Assembly (NCBI GenBank): GCA_028023455.1
Contig: JAQFVV010000013.1
Location: forward strand, 10,824,579 to 10,888,578
DNA from: Epiperipatus broadwayi
Taxonomy: Eukaryota > Onychophora > Udeonychophora > Euonychophora > Peripatidae
Reading direction: 5' to 3'
Length of the DNA stretch: 64,000 nt
This document shows, piece after piece, positions 53,465 to 64,000 of this stretch (the stretch's first letter is position 1; each line of letters opens with the position of its first letter). The notes beneath the pieces were generated by a model. That model worked only from the letters and a program-made list of their open reading frames with translations, was not told the DNA's origin and did no database searches. Position numbers and translations under genes: made by a program.

Positions 53465-54560
53465 TGTGGATGATATATTTGTTATATGGCCTCATGGCAT
53501 TGATGCTTTAAATTCTTTTCTTGTTTTTTAAATAATTGGCATCCAAATATTAAATTTACTATGGAAGTGGAAAATAACAAATCACTTTCTTTTCTAGATG
53601 TTTTAATTACAAGAAAATGTGATGAAACTTTTTCAATATCAGTTTACAGGAAATCCACACATACAAACAGATATCTTAATTTTAATTCTCATCATCACCC
53701 TACTCAAATATTTTCTGTAGCAAAAAATATTTTGACCAGAACTTATAGTTTGTCTGATAAAGATCATCTTGCTCAAAAAATACAACTTACAAAAATATTC
53801 TACTTTCTAATGATTATAATAGAAACATCATATAGCATTAATACTAAAGAGAAAAAAGAGGATAGAATTGACAATTTATCTTATAATAGAGTGGTTTTAC
53901 CTTATATTAAAGGAGTTACTGATAAGATCAGTAGAAGACTATCTAGTTTTAATATAAAGACAACTTTTTCTACTGGTAAGAAAATTGGTGATTTTTTACA
54001 CAAACCTAAAGACAGAATATTTTTGGGACACCAAGGAGTTTATGAAATTCCATGTTTGCAGTGCTCAAGAATCTATGTAGATTAGTCTAATGGATAAATA
54101 AATGTCAGAATTAAGGAACATATAAATGCTTTTAATCAGAAAATTAAGATATCAGTTTTTACTTCCCATTTTTTAGAAATTGGTCACAAACCTGATTTGG
54201 ACAATTGTAAAAATACTTGTTAATTCAGAAAGGTATGATTTAAAAAATATGGGAGAGTCAATTGAAATATTAAAGAGACTTACTGGTTTAAATAGGGCTG
54301 GTAAAGCACAATGTATTCCAGCTATGTGGAAACCTCTCACTTTATCTCTTCCTTCTAATATTAACTTAAAATTAATAGGTGAAAAAACTGAGGGAACTAA
54401 ACATTTTGATAAGGATCATATTTTGATTGCTGAACTACTTCAAGTTGAATCTCATTCCTCATCTCACACTCAGTCATGTTACTGTTTGAGATCTAACAAT
54501 TTTTCATTCAAAAGTTAACCTTGGCAATGGCGGAAGCTAGCTCATCGAAATATCAGTATG
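53465..54560 (+). pseudogene. Penelope-like element, 3' two-thirds, degenerate
   Basis: The copy starts abruptly within RT motif C (DVDDIFVIWPHG at 53465-53500), so it is 5'-truncated. A stop and frameshift follow at about 53530. The frame 53561-54085 then contains SLSFLDVLITR and VYRKSTHTNRYLNFNSHHH, the conserved RT thumb of Penelope-like elements. This leads to GVYEIPCLQCSRIYVD (about 54040-54083), the GIY-YIG endonuclease start, where the usual YIG is YVD. A stop at 54084 is followed by HINAFNQK and SHFLEIGHKPDLDN (about 54118-54205), then SIEILKRLTGLNRAGKAQC (about 54257-54312). The 3' end is GTTAACCTTGGCAATGGCGGAAGC. It is a close relative of the elements at 46-48.5 kb. It is inactive. 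Confidence 0.88.
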
Positions 54561-57500
54561 TACTGGAAAATAACACATGGTTTAACCCAAAAAATAATCA
54601 TACAACCATGAAAACATTAAATATAATATACCTCAAAATTTGTATTTATTAATTTTTTAGAGATTTGAAAAGCAACTGACAACTAACAGAATTAAAAGTG
54701 ACCTACAATCCTGAGATAGATAAATAATTCATCCATTGGACTATAAGTACACAATAAAGCATGAACAGCAAGAGAGCTACCTCAATATAAACACAATAAG
54801 CTAACACAACCCAAAATAAAAATAATACAAAAATCTTTGCAAAGTTAAAAACCCAATTCAATCTTCAAAATCATAGATTTTCTATTCAACTTTAAATATG
54901 AACTCCTTAAAAATATATTTAAACTATTATTTTATAATTTATAATCATTGATACTCTTGTCAAATATTTCACAGTAATTTTTTTTATATTAATTTTGAAT
55001 AAAATGCATACTTTTTCACTTTCTAAAATGTGGATATATTTGAGATCAAGTTGACTGGCAATTTTGTAGTAATGACAATAAGTACATGTTCATCATCTGT
55101 TCCATAGTTGGGTAGCCATTTGTGATGGTACAGACTCATGGGATTAGGAATTGACATTTGAGTTCAGGAAGCTCCAGAAGAAATGTATGGTGAGTTAGGA
55201 CACTTTATTTGATCATATCAACAAATGATTCTTAGGTTCCATATTTCTGACAAAGATGATTTTTTTCTTCATAAACTATAGTAACCATGAAATATTTTTA
55301 GCCATATTAAAAGTTCACAAAAGCTAAAAAATTTATACTGCCAAACTCTCCAGTCAAGATAAAATTTAAACAATGAACGAATGAATAAAAAAAACTCTTA
55401 AAATGTATTCCCTTTATATTTTATCTCATCAATTTTTTTTTTACATTTTTTTTTAATTACAAGTATACAATTGATCAGTAATTAAAATGCAGTAATAATT
55501 TGAAGATTTTTTATCTTTTGATTACTGTATGTAGATTCATTTGCTATCAGTAAATCTGATCAAATTATTATTATTATTTCAAACAAAAATTGAAATATAA
55601 TTATTTCTATCTTTTTTTATTTTATTTTAAGCCATCTTACATGGATTTCATTTATTTATTAAAATTCATTTTAATAAATGTTACAAGTTTTATTTGTCCA
55701 TCCAAGATGCTTATATACCTATCTCATCATGCTCACACATACATGCACATTTAAAATAATATTTTAAATCTAAAATAAATTTAAATTATTTTTAACAATT
55801 GAGTATATGCTTGCTATGCTGGGTGACCATTATAATATATACTCTATAAAGAATTTGGCAGATGTGAGTGATGAAAATATTAGTTTGGCATATTATTGAA
55901 AACAGCTATCTTCATGCAATATTTTATTAAATAAATATACTGTACATATTTGTGCTTATATATTCATTAATTTATAATAGTCTTCTCACCTTTGAATTAA
56001 TTGATAAATCTAAAAAAAGGCAATTTTTAGTATATTTGACTTACATTTGGCTATTATTGGATAAAATTTCATCTAAAAGATTATTATTATATTTCCTTTT
56101 CATATTGAAAATATAATTATGCATTTTTAATAATATGTTTTATCTTAATAATGTTGATGTAGTTGTTTCAACATATTTTTTGTTTAATATTGTTTTTCTA
56201 TGAAAAAAAATTATCATGACATATTATGACTTAGTAAGAATTCATTATTCTCTCAAAAGCACTACAAAAACTTAAAATATTATCAACTGTAATATCCTAT
56301 GAATTTTTTACATAAGTTTCCAGGAACAGTTCTTTACACTCTGCTCTAGAACCATCCACTATCAGCATGAGAAATCAAAGAACATCAATGAAGTCAATAG
56401 TTAACATAAAACTGAGGCCTCTAAAATATATAAAAATTGATCTGGAGCCAAATTTAAATAACTATAAGACAAGTTGATTTGTATTCATTGTTTTTTTTTT
56501 AATTTTTCAGGTAGATGATTTCTAATTGATGAAGAAAAAAATCCAAAGAGCATTCTGATCATAGGAATATTATAGCTCTATACCATATGGAGACCAGTGA
56601 TTACTTAAGCTTGTAATAGAGGGCTTTAGAGTAATAGCACATTTTATTTTGTGAGGATTGAAAGAGAATGATTATATATATATATATTAAAAAGACTTAT
56701 AGATCGTGTTATAAATGGTAAGAGAGTTACCTCATTTAGATAAAATATTTATGATCCAATTCTTTTTTAAACGAGACAATAATAAAACACCATTATTTAT
56801 TTCTTGATGTGTATGATTTTTAAAATGATTTAAAGACATATTAAATATATAAAAATTTTAACAACAACAATAATAATAATAAACAGTTTTTAATTTAGCT
56901 TAATCTCCATTGACTTCTGATACTTTGAAAAGTTTTTTCAAGAACTTCGCAGAAAAAATAAATTTTTATTCTGCCTGGCTATTAAAAAAAATAATAACAA
57001 TGTTTGGCGTAAAATTAAATATTTAAAAAGGATTCAATTTATATTTTCTATTTAAACAAAAGTTAATATGTACTAAAATATTTATTTAAAAAGAGTAGGT
57101 CTAACTATGAATATTGAGAAAAATAAAATAGAAACAAAAACAGCTAAGTCAGTTTTCTTGTATTTTAAAATACACTAATTGAATTGTACATAGAAATGTC
57201 TTTTTTTTCCTGTAATATATGGCATCAAAGTTTTAAATTGATATTATGTTTGTTAGCAAATGGCAGAATAAAACTATGGCATTACAAAAAAAGACTATAA
57301 TTGAATACAATTATCAGTACTATAATGAATAAAAATAAAAAGATTTACTTAGATTTTCAAGTTTAACATTATTTATGTTTTCAAATGGAAAAAATAAAAT
57401 TAGAATTTAAAAAAATAATTTTCTACATCGTAAAAATATATGAATTTTATCCTATTAAAAAAAGTTATTTGTGAAAATGTGTGAATATCTTGGAGTCAAT

Positions 57501-59774
57501 AAAAATAAATAAATAAATTATACCAAAAAGAGTAAAGTACATTTCGTTAATATTTAACTAAAGTAATTGCTTTCTTATTTTCGTGTTGTTGTCACATCTT
57601 AATGCATATTGCGAAGCCTCTATGAAAAAATGCTACTTACATTATTTACAAACATTTATTTAAATGTCTGATGTTTAATAATATGTTTTTTGTATGTGTG
57701 TTAATTTTTTGTTAAGATTGTAGAGATTTTACATTTCTATAATAAATTACATTGTTAAACAAAGTTTAATTTATTTGTTATTAATTTTTCACAACAAGCA
57801 TCATTCTTTTAATATTCCATTAGTGATAGTAAATACTAATACACTCTCAATCCAAGTCAGAAAATAAAGAATTTTGAAAAGATAAGAATGATTGTCTTAT
57901 TTTTTGTACCTACATACAATTATATAGACCAATCTTGAACATCATGGAAATAGTAAATCTCAAGATTTTGCAAGTGTTACTACATAATAAAATAGAAATA
58001 TAAGGAAAGTGAATAATGTAATATATTCAGACTGTCAGACCAAGATGCTTAAGATTGGCCTATATAATTGCATATAAATACAAAAGATAAGACAGCCACT
58101 TTTATTTTTCAAAAACTCTTTATCTTGTGATTTGAATTGATAATTTACTAGTGTTGAACATTGCTAAATAAATATTTAAAATTCAGCATATCAGAATTAC
58201 AGTTTGACATTGTGCTAGTAAAAAAAAATTCTAGATTATTTACATTATTAATAATTTGTAGATTTAATATAATTTCCTATCTAAATTATGAATGTTAAAA
58301 AGATAATGTAGAATAATTTTGAGCCATTCCAAGTGAGGTAATATAAATGTGAATATGAAATTTGAATATCCAAAAGCCCTATATGATTTGGTGCAGTGAT
58401 TAGAATGACAAATCCTAAAATTCAACATTTATGCATTATGGAAACAGCTTTACCACTTTAGATGCTTCAATTTTTTATGAATTTCTGAAAAAAAAAATCA
58501 TTCATTTAATATTAGTAATTATTAAAAGAAAAAAGTATTAAAATTAAATTTATTAATTCATTCATCATGGAAATCTCTGAATTTATACAACTTCCTGTAT
58601 ACCATATGTTATAAATTCTTATCATGATTCATTTTTTAAATGAAAAGAGAGTATTGCATTCTAAAATTACATGCATGATGAAAGATAAAAAAAATGAAAG
58701 ATAGTTGGAAATTATTAACTACTAAACATACTTTATAATAATGGGCCTTGTAAAGTAATGGCATGTGTATATGTCTTTTATTTCATAACCTGGAGTGAAA
58801 GGAGAAATCCTAGAGTCAGTTGAACTATTCATCTAATAGTTTTTGGTAAATGAATATCTAGTTATTATTAGCTAAATGATAAACATTCAATGGTAATTTG
58901 GGTTGTTCCATTAAGTATTTATGAGATCATTATAAAAAATGAAAAAAATGCATTTTCAAGTTGATTCTTCTTTCATTAATAGTGAAGATGGCAGAATCCC
59001 ATGAATTTTGAACCCATTCACATGGACTAATTATTTACTAATTACTTTCATTAAATTAATTGTCATTATTATATTTTTAAAAAGTAAGAATTAGCTTTGT
59101 AGTTGTGGTTACATTTAATTAACTTATGTAAATGAATATAAAATTTGCATTTTTACCAACAATTAAGAAAAATCTGATATATCTAATTGTTGTTTTAAGG
59201 TTCTATATTGAATATTATATTTTATTTATATCAGCAAATAAAATTCAAAAATCTCTTTTATTGATTTTAAAACAATTTAAATGTTATCAAATAGAACATT
59301 ATTTGATAAACTTCACATGCCTAGAAAGTTAATTTAAATAAATAATAATGTATAATATCCTTGCAGTTTATACTTATAGTTCGTGTACCTCATAGAAGCT
59401 CTCAAATATAGTATTTACATTTCAAGGTGGGTCTCTTGACAGTTTTATATATATTAGTTTTCCTTTATTTCTGATTTATTTAATACTTTCTGATTTCTTC
59501 AGTATTCAATATCTTGTGGTAAGTAATATATAGAAGACAGGGCAATTGTTTTTAATCTCATGATTTAGCAAATATGACTTTTATTTAAGCATTTAGAGTT
59601 TTAACTGAGTGTTTCTTCTTTACATGTATTATAGAACTATTATAGAACTGTATGTCAAGAAAAAAAGATAGATCAAAACAATAACGTTTTAGCTGATTAT
59701 GTTGATGCATTTATTCACTAGATTAAAATGTAGTATAATTTTATATGATAAGGTTGAATTATATTACTCACAGT
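54561..59774. other. AT-rich stretch without recognised gene
   Basis: A mildly GC-richer patch (55080-55200) and another at 56325-56390 have no open frame. TA- and AAC/AAT-runs lie at 56672-56690 and 56858-56883. Short ORFs such as 59132-59332 show no domain. A slight CpG rise occurs near 57430-57620. Confidence 0.45.
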
Positions 59775-59932
59775 TATATGATAAACATCACATGACCACT
59801 GCCTCTTATGCTTGTGTATAACTGTTGTTAAAACAGGCAAAATTTACTATACGTATTGCCACACACAGCAAGCTATAGTAATCAATGGATGCCAGAAGGC
59901 TTGTGCATAAAATCCCCATCTAGTGCCTACTC

Positions 59933-59991
59933 ATCCAATATCCCCAGACTAGTTTCTGGCTTGTGGCCTTCGTCAATGAGGAGCCTTGGAT
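59933..59991 (-). ncRNA. Hammerhead motif, family A left arm (C3 to U)
   Basis: On the minus strand it is a complete 59-nt type-I layout. AUCCAA-GGC-UCCUCA forms stem I with UGGGGA-UA-UUGGAU as two 6-bp helices around an internal loop (one G-U). The box is UUGACGA where CUGANGA is expected. Stem II is GGC/GCC with loop CACAA, then GAAA. The mini stem III is AC-UA-GU, followed by C (GUC cleavage). Loss of C3 should kill activity, but the fold is otherwise textbook. Confidence 0.72.
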
Positions 59992-60218
59992 CTGAGGGCA
60001 CTGTACCTAGATCTTAGGATCTAATGCAACCCTAGACACCAAAATGTATGGGTACTGAACTGAGTTTAGACCCATATCACTATATAAGTTAATGGGCTTG
60101 GATTGAAAACATTAAGGTGTTTTCAGTTTAAGATTCATAGTTTTGTAGTTAAGTGGAGATAAAAGGTGGCTGCTGGAGGGTTGCATTAGATCCTAAGATC
60201 TAGGTGCAGTGCTCTTAG

Positions 60219-60263
60219 ATCCAAGCCTCCTCACTGATGAAGGCCACAAACCAGAAACTAGTG
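60219..60263 (+). ncRNA. Hammerhead motif, family A right arm (truncated stem I)
   Basis: AUCCAA and CUCCUCA lead into CUGAUGA (60234-60240). A degraded stem II (GGCCACAAACC) follows, then GAAA (60254-60257) and CUAGUG. The UGGGGAUAUUGGAU strand present in sister copies is deleted, and the cleavage base is G. It is inactive by inspection. Confidence 0.6.
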
Positions 60264-60372
60264 ATTATTAGGCACTAGATGGGGATTTTATGCACAAGCC
60301 TTCTGGCATCCATTGATTACTCTAGCTTGCTGTGTGTGGCAATACGTATAGTGTTTTGCCTGTTTTAATTAT

Positions 60373-60818
60373 ATGTAATGAAAAAATGAATTTCCTATCA
60401 GTGACTTAGACTTAAAAATTCTGGTGAATTATTTTTTTTTTTTTATTCCAATCTTTATTTAAAAAGCTTTGCAACTTTAATATAATGAATTATTTGGATA
60501 AGATGAATTGTTGAAGGTTTGAACTGAAAATATGTTTTAACTAGAAAATAAATATTGTATACAACCAACAATACTATTTATATTAAGTCAAATGCCAGCA
60601 TAACTTGTATTATTTGACAAACATATTGTCATCTTACTTTACGCAATTATTATCTGATTTTTGCAATTAACTTTTTAGCAAATGTATTAATTAGCTTTTT
60701 TTTTTTTACTGTAATATTTAATTTAAATAAATCCAAATATTTTATGATTTAAGTTCATAAATTTAAGTTACAAATAATTTTATTTATATTAAATCTTAAT
60801 AAATTGTATTCTGATTAG
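60373..60818. other. AT-rich DNA without recognised gene
   Basis: Nothing recognisable beyond T- and A-runs. Confidence 0.5.
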
Positions 60819-60943
60819 AATACAGTTACGCAGTCAAGCGTTGGTGGACTAGGGGTTAGCATAGCTGCTTTCTAAGTAGCTGGCCCGGGTTCGCTTCCCG
60901 GTCAACGCATTTGACACATGAAAAAAAAAAATACAGTTACACA
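60819..60943 (+). mobile_element. tRNA-Gly-like retroposon with A tail and target-site duplication
   Basis: The tRNA-like body is 60838-60908. A short GACACATG segment and a 10-base A run follow. AATACAGTTACGCA (60819-60832) and AATACAGTTACACA (60930-60943) are a 14-bp target-site duplication with one mismatch. The post-tRNA segment (TTTGACACATGAAAA) matches those of the SINEs at 5.6 and 43.1 kb, so this is one small tRNA-headed SINE family. Confidence 0.88.
60838..60908 (+). tRNA. tRNA-Gly(UCC)-like pseudo-tRNA, anticodon now UCU
   Basis: It folds as a full cloverleaf. The acceptor stem is GCGTTGG/TCAACGC (one G-U). The anticodon stem is GCTGC/GTAGC with loop TTTCTAA. The T stem is CCGGG/CCCGG with loop TTCGCTT. 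The overall sequence closely follows eukaryotic tRNA-Gly(UCC), with the anticodon shifted from TCC to TCT, which would read Arg codons. Flanking duplication and A tail show it arrived by retroposition, so it is probably not a functional decoder. Confidence 0.75.
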
Positions 60944-61534
60944 ATTGCATTTATTTCAGTTTGCCAGATTTTTGACATTTGGAGAAAATGAGCAGGACAA
61001 TTGTTAAAATTTATATCTATCATATTAAAAATTGGTTTAAATACCAACGTGGCTAATGTTATCACAGACAGTTCTGTCTCAATATTTATAATTTAAAAAC
61101 TGTTTTATGCTATTGGGACAAATTAACTTTGATAGTAAAAATAAGATTTTATTTATTTTTAGATCTTACTTGATAAATAGCACTTTTTTATATCAGTTTT
61201 AAAAAACTAAACATTCAACTGGGATTGCTATGGAAAAAATAAACTAATAATTTTTTAAAAGAGATTATGCATATTCATCATTCTCATCATCATAATTATG
61301 ATAATGAGGATAATGAATATACATTTTGGTAATTTTCTGGAAAAAAAACATCAACATCTTATTTTAAATCATCAATTAACTATTTTTCTCTTTTTCTTTA
61401 CTTTCCATGGATTTTTTTAACAAATTCTTTGTAATTCATATATCTTTAATATTCACTCAATTTAATTCTTTTTCACTTTGCAATTTTTAATATATATACA
61501 TATAATTTGAAAAATTGGATAATCACAAAACTCA
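60944..61534. other. AT-rich DNA without recognised gene
   Basis: A short GAT/ATC inverted repeat lies at 61268-61320 (ATATTCATCATTCTCATCATCA / ATGATAATGAGGATAATGAATAT). Nothing else is seen. Confidence 0.5.
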
Positions 61535-62265
61535 CTTTGCACAATTGACAACATAATGTGTGGCATAAATTAGATAGTAGTTACGCATATATTTGTTCAA
61601 TTAGATGATTAGCAATCCAACATCTAACCATATAATTAAATATATACTTAGTATAAATATGTATACATATTTATAAACCAAGCATATATTTCATTATATG
61701 GTTACATGTTGGATTGCTGTACATAGTAATTACACACATATTTGTTCAGTTACTTAATTGGCAATTCAACATGTAATTATATAATTATCCATATACTTGA
61801 TATAAATATGTATGTATGTATACATACTGTTTACACACATATTTGTTCAGTTATATAATTGGGAATCCAATATGTAACCATATAATTATATATATACTTG
61901 GTATAAATAATTATATATAAATATTTATATCAAGTATATATGTAATTATATTCTTACATGTTGGATTGCCATACATTGCAGTTTCACACACATTTGTTCA
62001 ATTACGTAATTGGCAATCCAACCTGTGACCATATAATTACATATACTTGGTATATACATATGTATACCAAGTATATAAGTAATTATATAGTTACATGTAG
62101 AATTGCCAATTATGTAACTGAAAAAATATGTGTTATACCATGTATATATGTAATTCTATGGTACATGTTAGATTGACAATTATGCAACTCAGCAAATATA
62201 TGTATAACAAAATCTAACTTATGCTGCACATTATGTTGCCAATTGAGTAACTGAGTTTTTGGGCT
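61535..62265. repeat. Nested palindromic tandem array
   Basis: Units containing 'TTGTTCARTTAnnTAATTGGCAATCCAACATGTAACC' alternate with their reverse complements (GGTTACATGTTGGATTGCC...), separated by TATACTTGGTATA-type hairpin centres, about four to five units in all. The outer ends are also inverted (CACAATTGACAACATAATGTG at 61540 against CACATTATGTTGCCAATTGAG at 62228). The single short ORF is incidental. Confidence 0.75.
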
Positions 62266-62541
62266 TATCCAGTTCAAAGTTCAAATTAGAGGGCCAATTA
62301 TAAAATAAAATATTACATAATATGTACATCTGTTCCAGCTTTAATTATCACAGAAATATGCAGACTAGTGATCTTAATATATTCATCCATATACAAATGG
62401 TTTTGTCATATTTCGCAGTATGAAATCACAGTGATACAGTGAATAATCAGGAGTATGTAGCAATAGAAAAAGAATGATAAAAGTTAACAAAAATAAATTT
62501 TTAATTGAAAAACAATAATATTTAATATTCAATTTGGCTTT

Positions 62542-63151
62542 TTACATAACAATAAAATAACTGAAACACATGCTTATTATATGCCTGTGTCTATATATGT
62601 AATATAGGGTATATGAGCACAGACTTTCAGATGATCCATCACTCTCCACTCTATCTAATAACACCGATACACTCAAGCACATATATGCTGAAAAGATAAA
62701 TAATCACCAATATACGTATTTCATGCTAAACCAGCAATCATCAGTTGGTCCAGATTATCATCTCCCACACATATATACTATAAGTGCTCAGATGTATATT
62801 AAGATAGACAATCCTCATAATTTAATGGACAGGCTCCAATCTACTACACACTCCAACTCTTCAACTGTCCATCCAATTGAAAATCTGATGATGGAACGCT
62901 CAAAGGCCACCCTGAGGCCAAGATTCTTGTCACACCCATGGTGACCTAAGATCATTCTGAACCCCACATGTACAGGACATAATCCATTAAATACATATGC
63001 AAGGATGGGCAGACATCTCTACAATGTAATAACTGAAGCACATGCTTATTATATACCTGTGTCTATATATGTAATATAGGGTATATGAGCACAGACTGGA
63101 TCATCTGAAAGTCTGTGCTCATATACCCTATATTACATAACAATAAAATAA
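62542..63151 (-). mobile_element. Family C element with 19-bp target-site duplication
   Basis: Flanked by TTACATAACAATAAAATAA at 62542-62560 and again at 63133-63151. On the minus strand the order matches the 7.0 kb copy: AGGTATATAATAAGCATGTG terminal segment, ~250-bp unique part (about 63020-62790), hammerhead (62758-62697), AGATAGAGTGG and the box-B-like end, then the terminal segment again (62556-62605). An extra inverted copy of the ATATAGGGTATATGAGCACAGACT segment lies at 63095-63135. It is a non-coding retroelement; the ORF at 62723-62944 is incidental. Confidence 0.8.
62697..62758 (-). ncRNA. Hammerhead ribozyme motif, family C copy 2 (core intact)
   Basis: On the minus strand AUAAUC (62758-62753) and ACCAA (62749-62745) form the stem I 5' strand. 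CUGAUGA is 62744-62738. Stem II is UGCU/AGCA with loop GGUUU and a U-U closing mismatch. GAAA is 62722-62719. Stem III is AUA-CG-UAU, with A as the cleavage base (62711). UUGGU plus GAUUA follows, pairing with both stem I strands. The two copies co-vary around a fold that keeps the 3-nt bulge UGG. The U-U pair next to the core could weaken it. Confidence 0.72.
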
Positions 63152-64000
63152 AAATTTATACATTAAATAGGATTAATAAAAACATGACAATAACATGTGT
63201 GTAAATGACGTTTATCTTTAAACCTCAAACATATTTAAAGGACACATCAGAAACTACAATCAGCACACTAATAATTATAAATATTAATAGCTCAAGATAT
63301 TAAAAATACATGTATCTGCAGATTTCTGATTTTACGATAAATATTCCCTTTTGTTGTTCTCTTTCAGAAATTTAGTTATAAATTTTTATTATATCTACTA
63401 AACATTATGCATATTAATAATATACTAGGTTATAATTAAATATACAGCTTTAGGAATTATTTTGGCATTTACCTGAAAATCTTGATAACCCTTTATAATT
63501 TTTAGAGATAGCTTGTTATATAAAACTGCGGCTATTACAGTCAATAAAATTCAGGATTTGTAGATTAATTCTCTGCTGAGTCTCCATATAATATTAAAAA
63601 TTTATAATTCTTATAGATGGCATGATATATAAAGTTACTGTTATGATAATTGATAGAAATCTGAATCTGTAGATAAATTCTTTAATGACTTTTTTGATGT
63701 ATATATTAATATTTTTACAAAATTTTAGAAATAGCTTATTAAACAAAATTTTTGTTGCTGCAATTGACAAAAATCTGGATTTATACATGAATTTTTTGTT
63801 GATATTCTCAGATATTTTATATAAATACCACAAATTGATGGCAAGAGCAAACTCTGAAGAATGATCTTGCAATTCATTCAAAGAGAGGCTACTAGTCAAT
63901 CTTTATTTCTGAGACTTAGCCCACATGATAACTCTGTATGGTCACTACTTTTGGATTATATTTTCCTCTATTTATTAAATCTCCTGTTTTTTTCATTTCA
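63152..64000. other. AT-rich DNA without recognised gene
   Basis: The minus-strand ORF at 63594-63899 has a tandem-like internal repeat at the DNA level ('atagaaatctg.at.tgtag/tacat..aattctttaatgactt') but no recognisable domain. A ~125-bp degenerate tandem repeat spans about 63480-63800 (units with 'tttagaaatagctt.tta.a.aaa'). Confidence 0.4.

Larger units (their letters stand above)
59775..60372. mobile_element. Family A long palindrome
   Basis: The arms of about 200 bp (59828-60045 and 60165-60369) are near-perfect reverse complements. They start AAAACAGGCAAAA, contain TACGTATTGCCACACACAGCAAGCT...TAATCAATGGATGCCAGAAGGCTTGTGCATAAAATCCCCATCTAGTGCC, and flank a centre near 60100. Each arm carries a hammerhead-like motif on opposite strands. 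Left-flank similarity to the 50.0 kb copy extends to 59775. There is no ORF. Confidence 0.88.

Noticed and set aside
54515-54560. Hammerhead in the Penelope 3' end (GGCGGAAGCTAGCTCATCGAAATATC)
   Set aside because: GAAA and a possible stem II are present, but no CUGANGA box and no stem I pairing.

Overview
The window looks like intergenic or intronic DNA of an invertebrate animal. It is very AT-rich (GC in the mid-20s percent by eye), full of simple repeats, and carries only decayed eukaryotic retroelements and fold-back repeats. There is no bacterial-style gene packing, no long intact ORF, and no host gene I can name. I cannot fix the species: the repeats are animal-type (Penelope-like, RTE/CR1-like LINE, Gypsy, tRNA-derived SINEs), and a lophotrochozoan or a cnidarian would fit the base composition. 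The only host-gene trace is one 61-nt exon-like block on the minus strand (12051-12111) with good splice signals. It lies inside an ~8.4-14.9 kb stretch that keeps CpG dinucleotides, while most of the rest is strongly CpG-poor.

Layout. 0-8 kb: a (TAA)n tract, fragments of hammerhead-bearing repeats (families A and C), a palindrome, a SINE and a near full-length family C element (7.0-7.8 kb). 8.4-14.9 kb: CpG-retaining segment with the exon candidate and remnants of a possible LINE 3' end. 15.0-19.6 kb: a LINE reverse-transcriptase pseudogene split by a Gypsy LTR retrotransposon that has itself lost its RT region and carries substituted integrase catalytic residues. 20-35 kb: mostly featureless AT-rich DNA with hairpins near 25.2 and 28.1-28.7 kb and a possible LTR-element gag fragment near 35 kb. 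35.3-37.1 kb: two large palindromes. 41.9 kb: a ~52-unit (AT)n array. 43-45 kb: a SINE and family C fragments. 46.1-48.5 kb: two Penelope-like fragments in inverted orientation. 50-54.5 kb: a family A fold-back, tandem plus inverted family D repeats and a third Penelope-like fragment. 59.8-63.2 kb: a long family A palindrome, a tRNA-Gly-like retroposon, a nested palindromic array and a family C element with a 19-bp target-site duplication.

The most interesting signal is a set of type-I hammerhead-ribozyme-like motifs in four dispersed repeat families (A-D). These have CUGANGA and GAAA core boxes, a short stem II, a minimal stem III, a UH cleavage position and a stem I whose strands pair over 8-12 bp in the best copies. 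Families A, B and D each also occur as long palindromes; in A and B each arm carries its own ribozyme-like motif. Most copies have at least one lesion, so this reads as a fossil record of ribozyme-bearing non-autonomous retroelements. Hammerheads in Penelope-like elements and small retrozymes are known; the palindromic form with a motif per arm is the part most worth checking.
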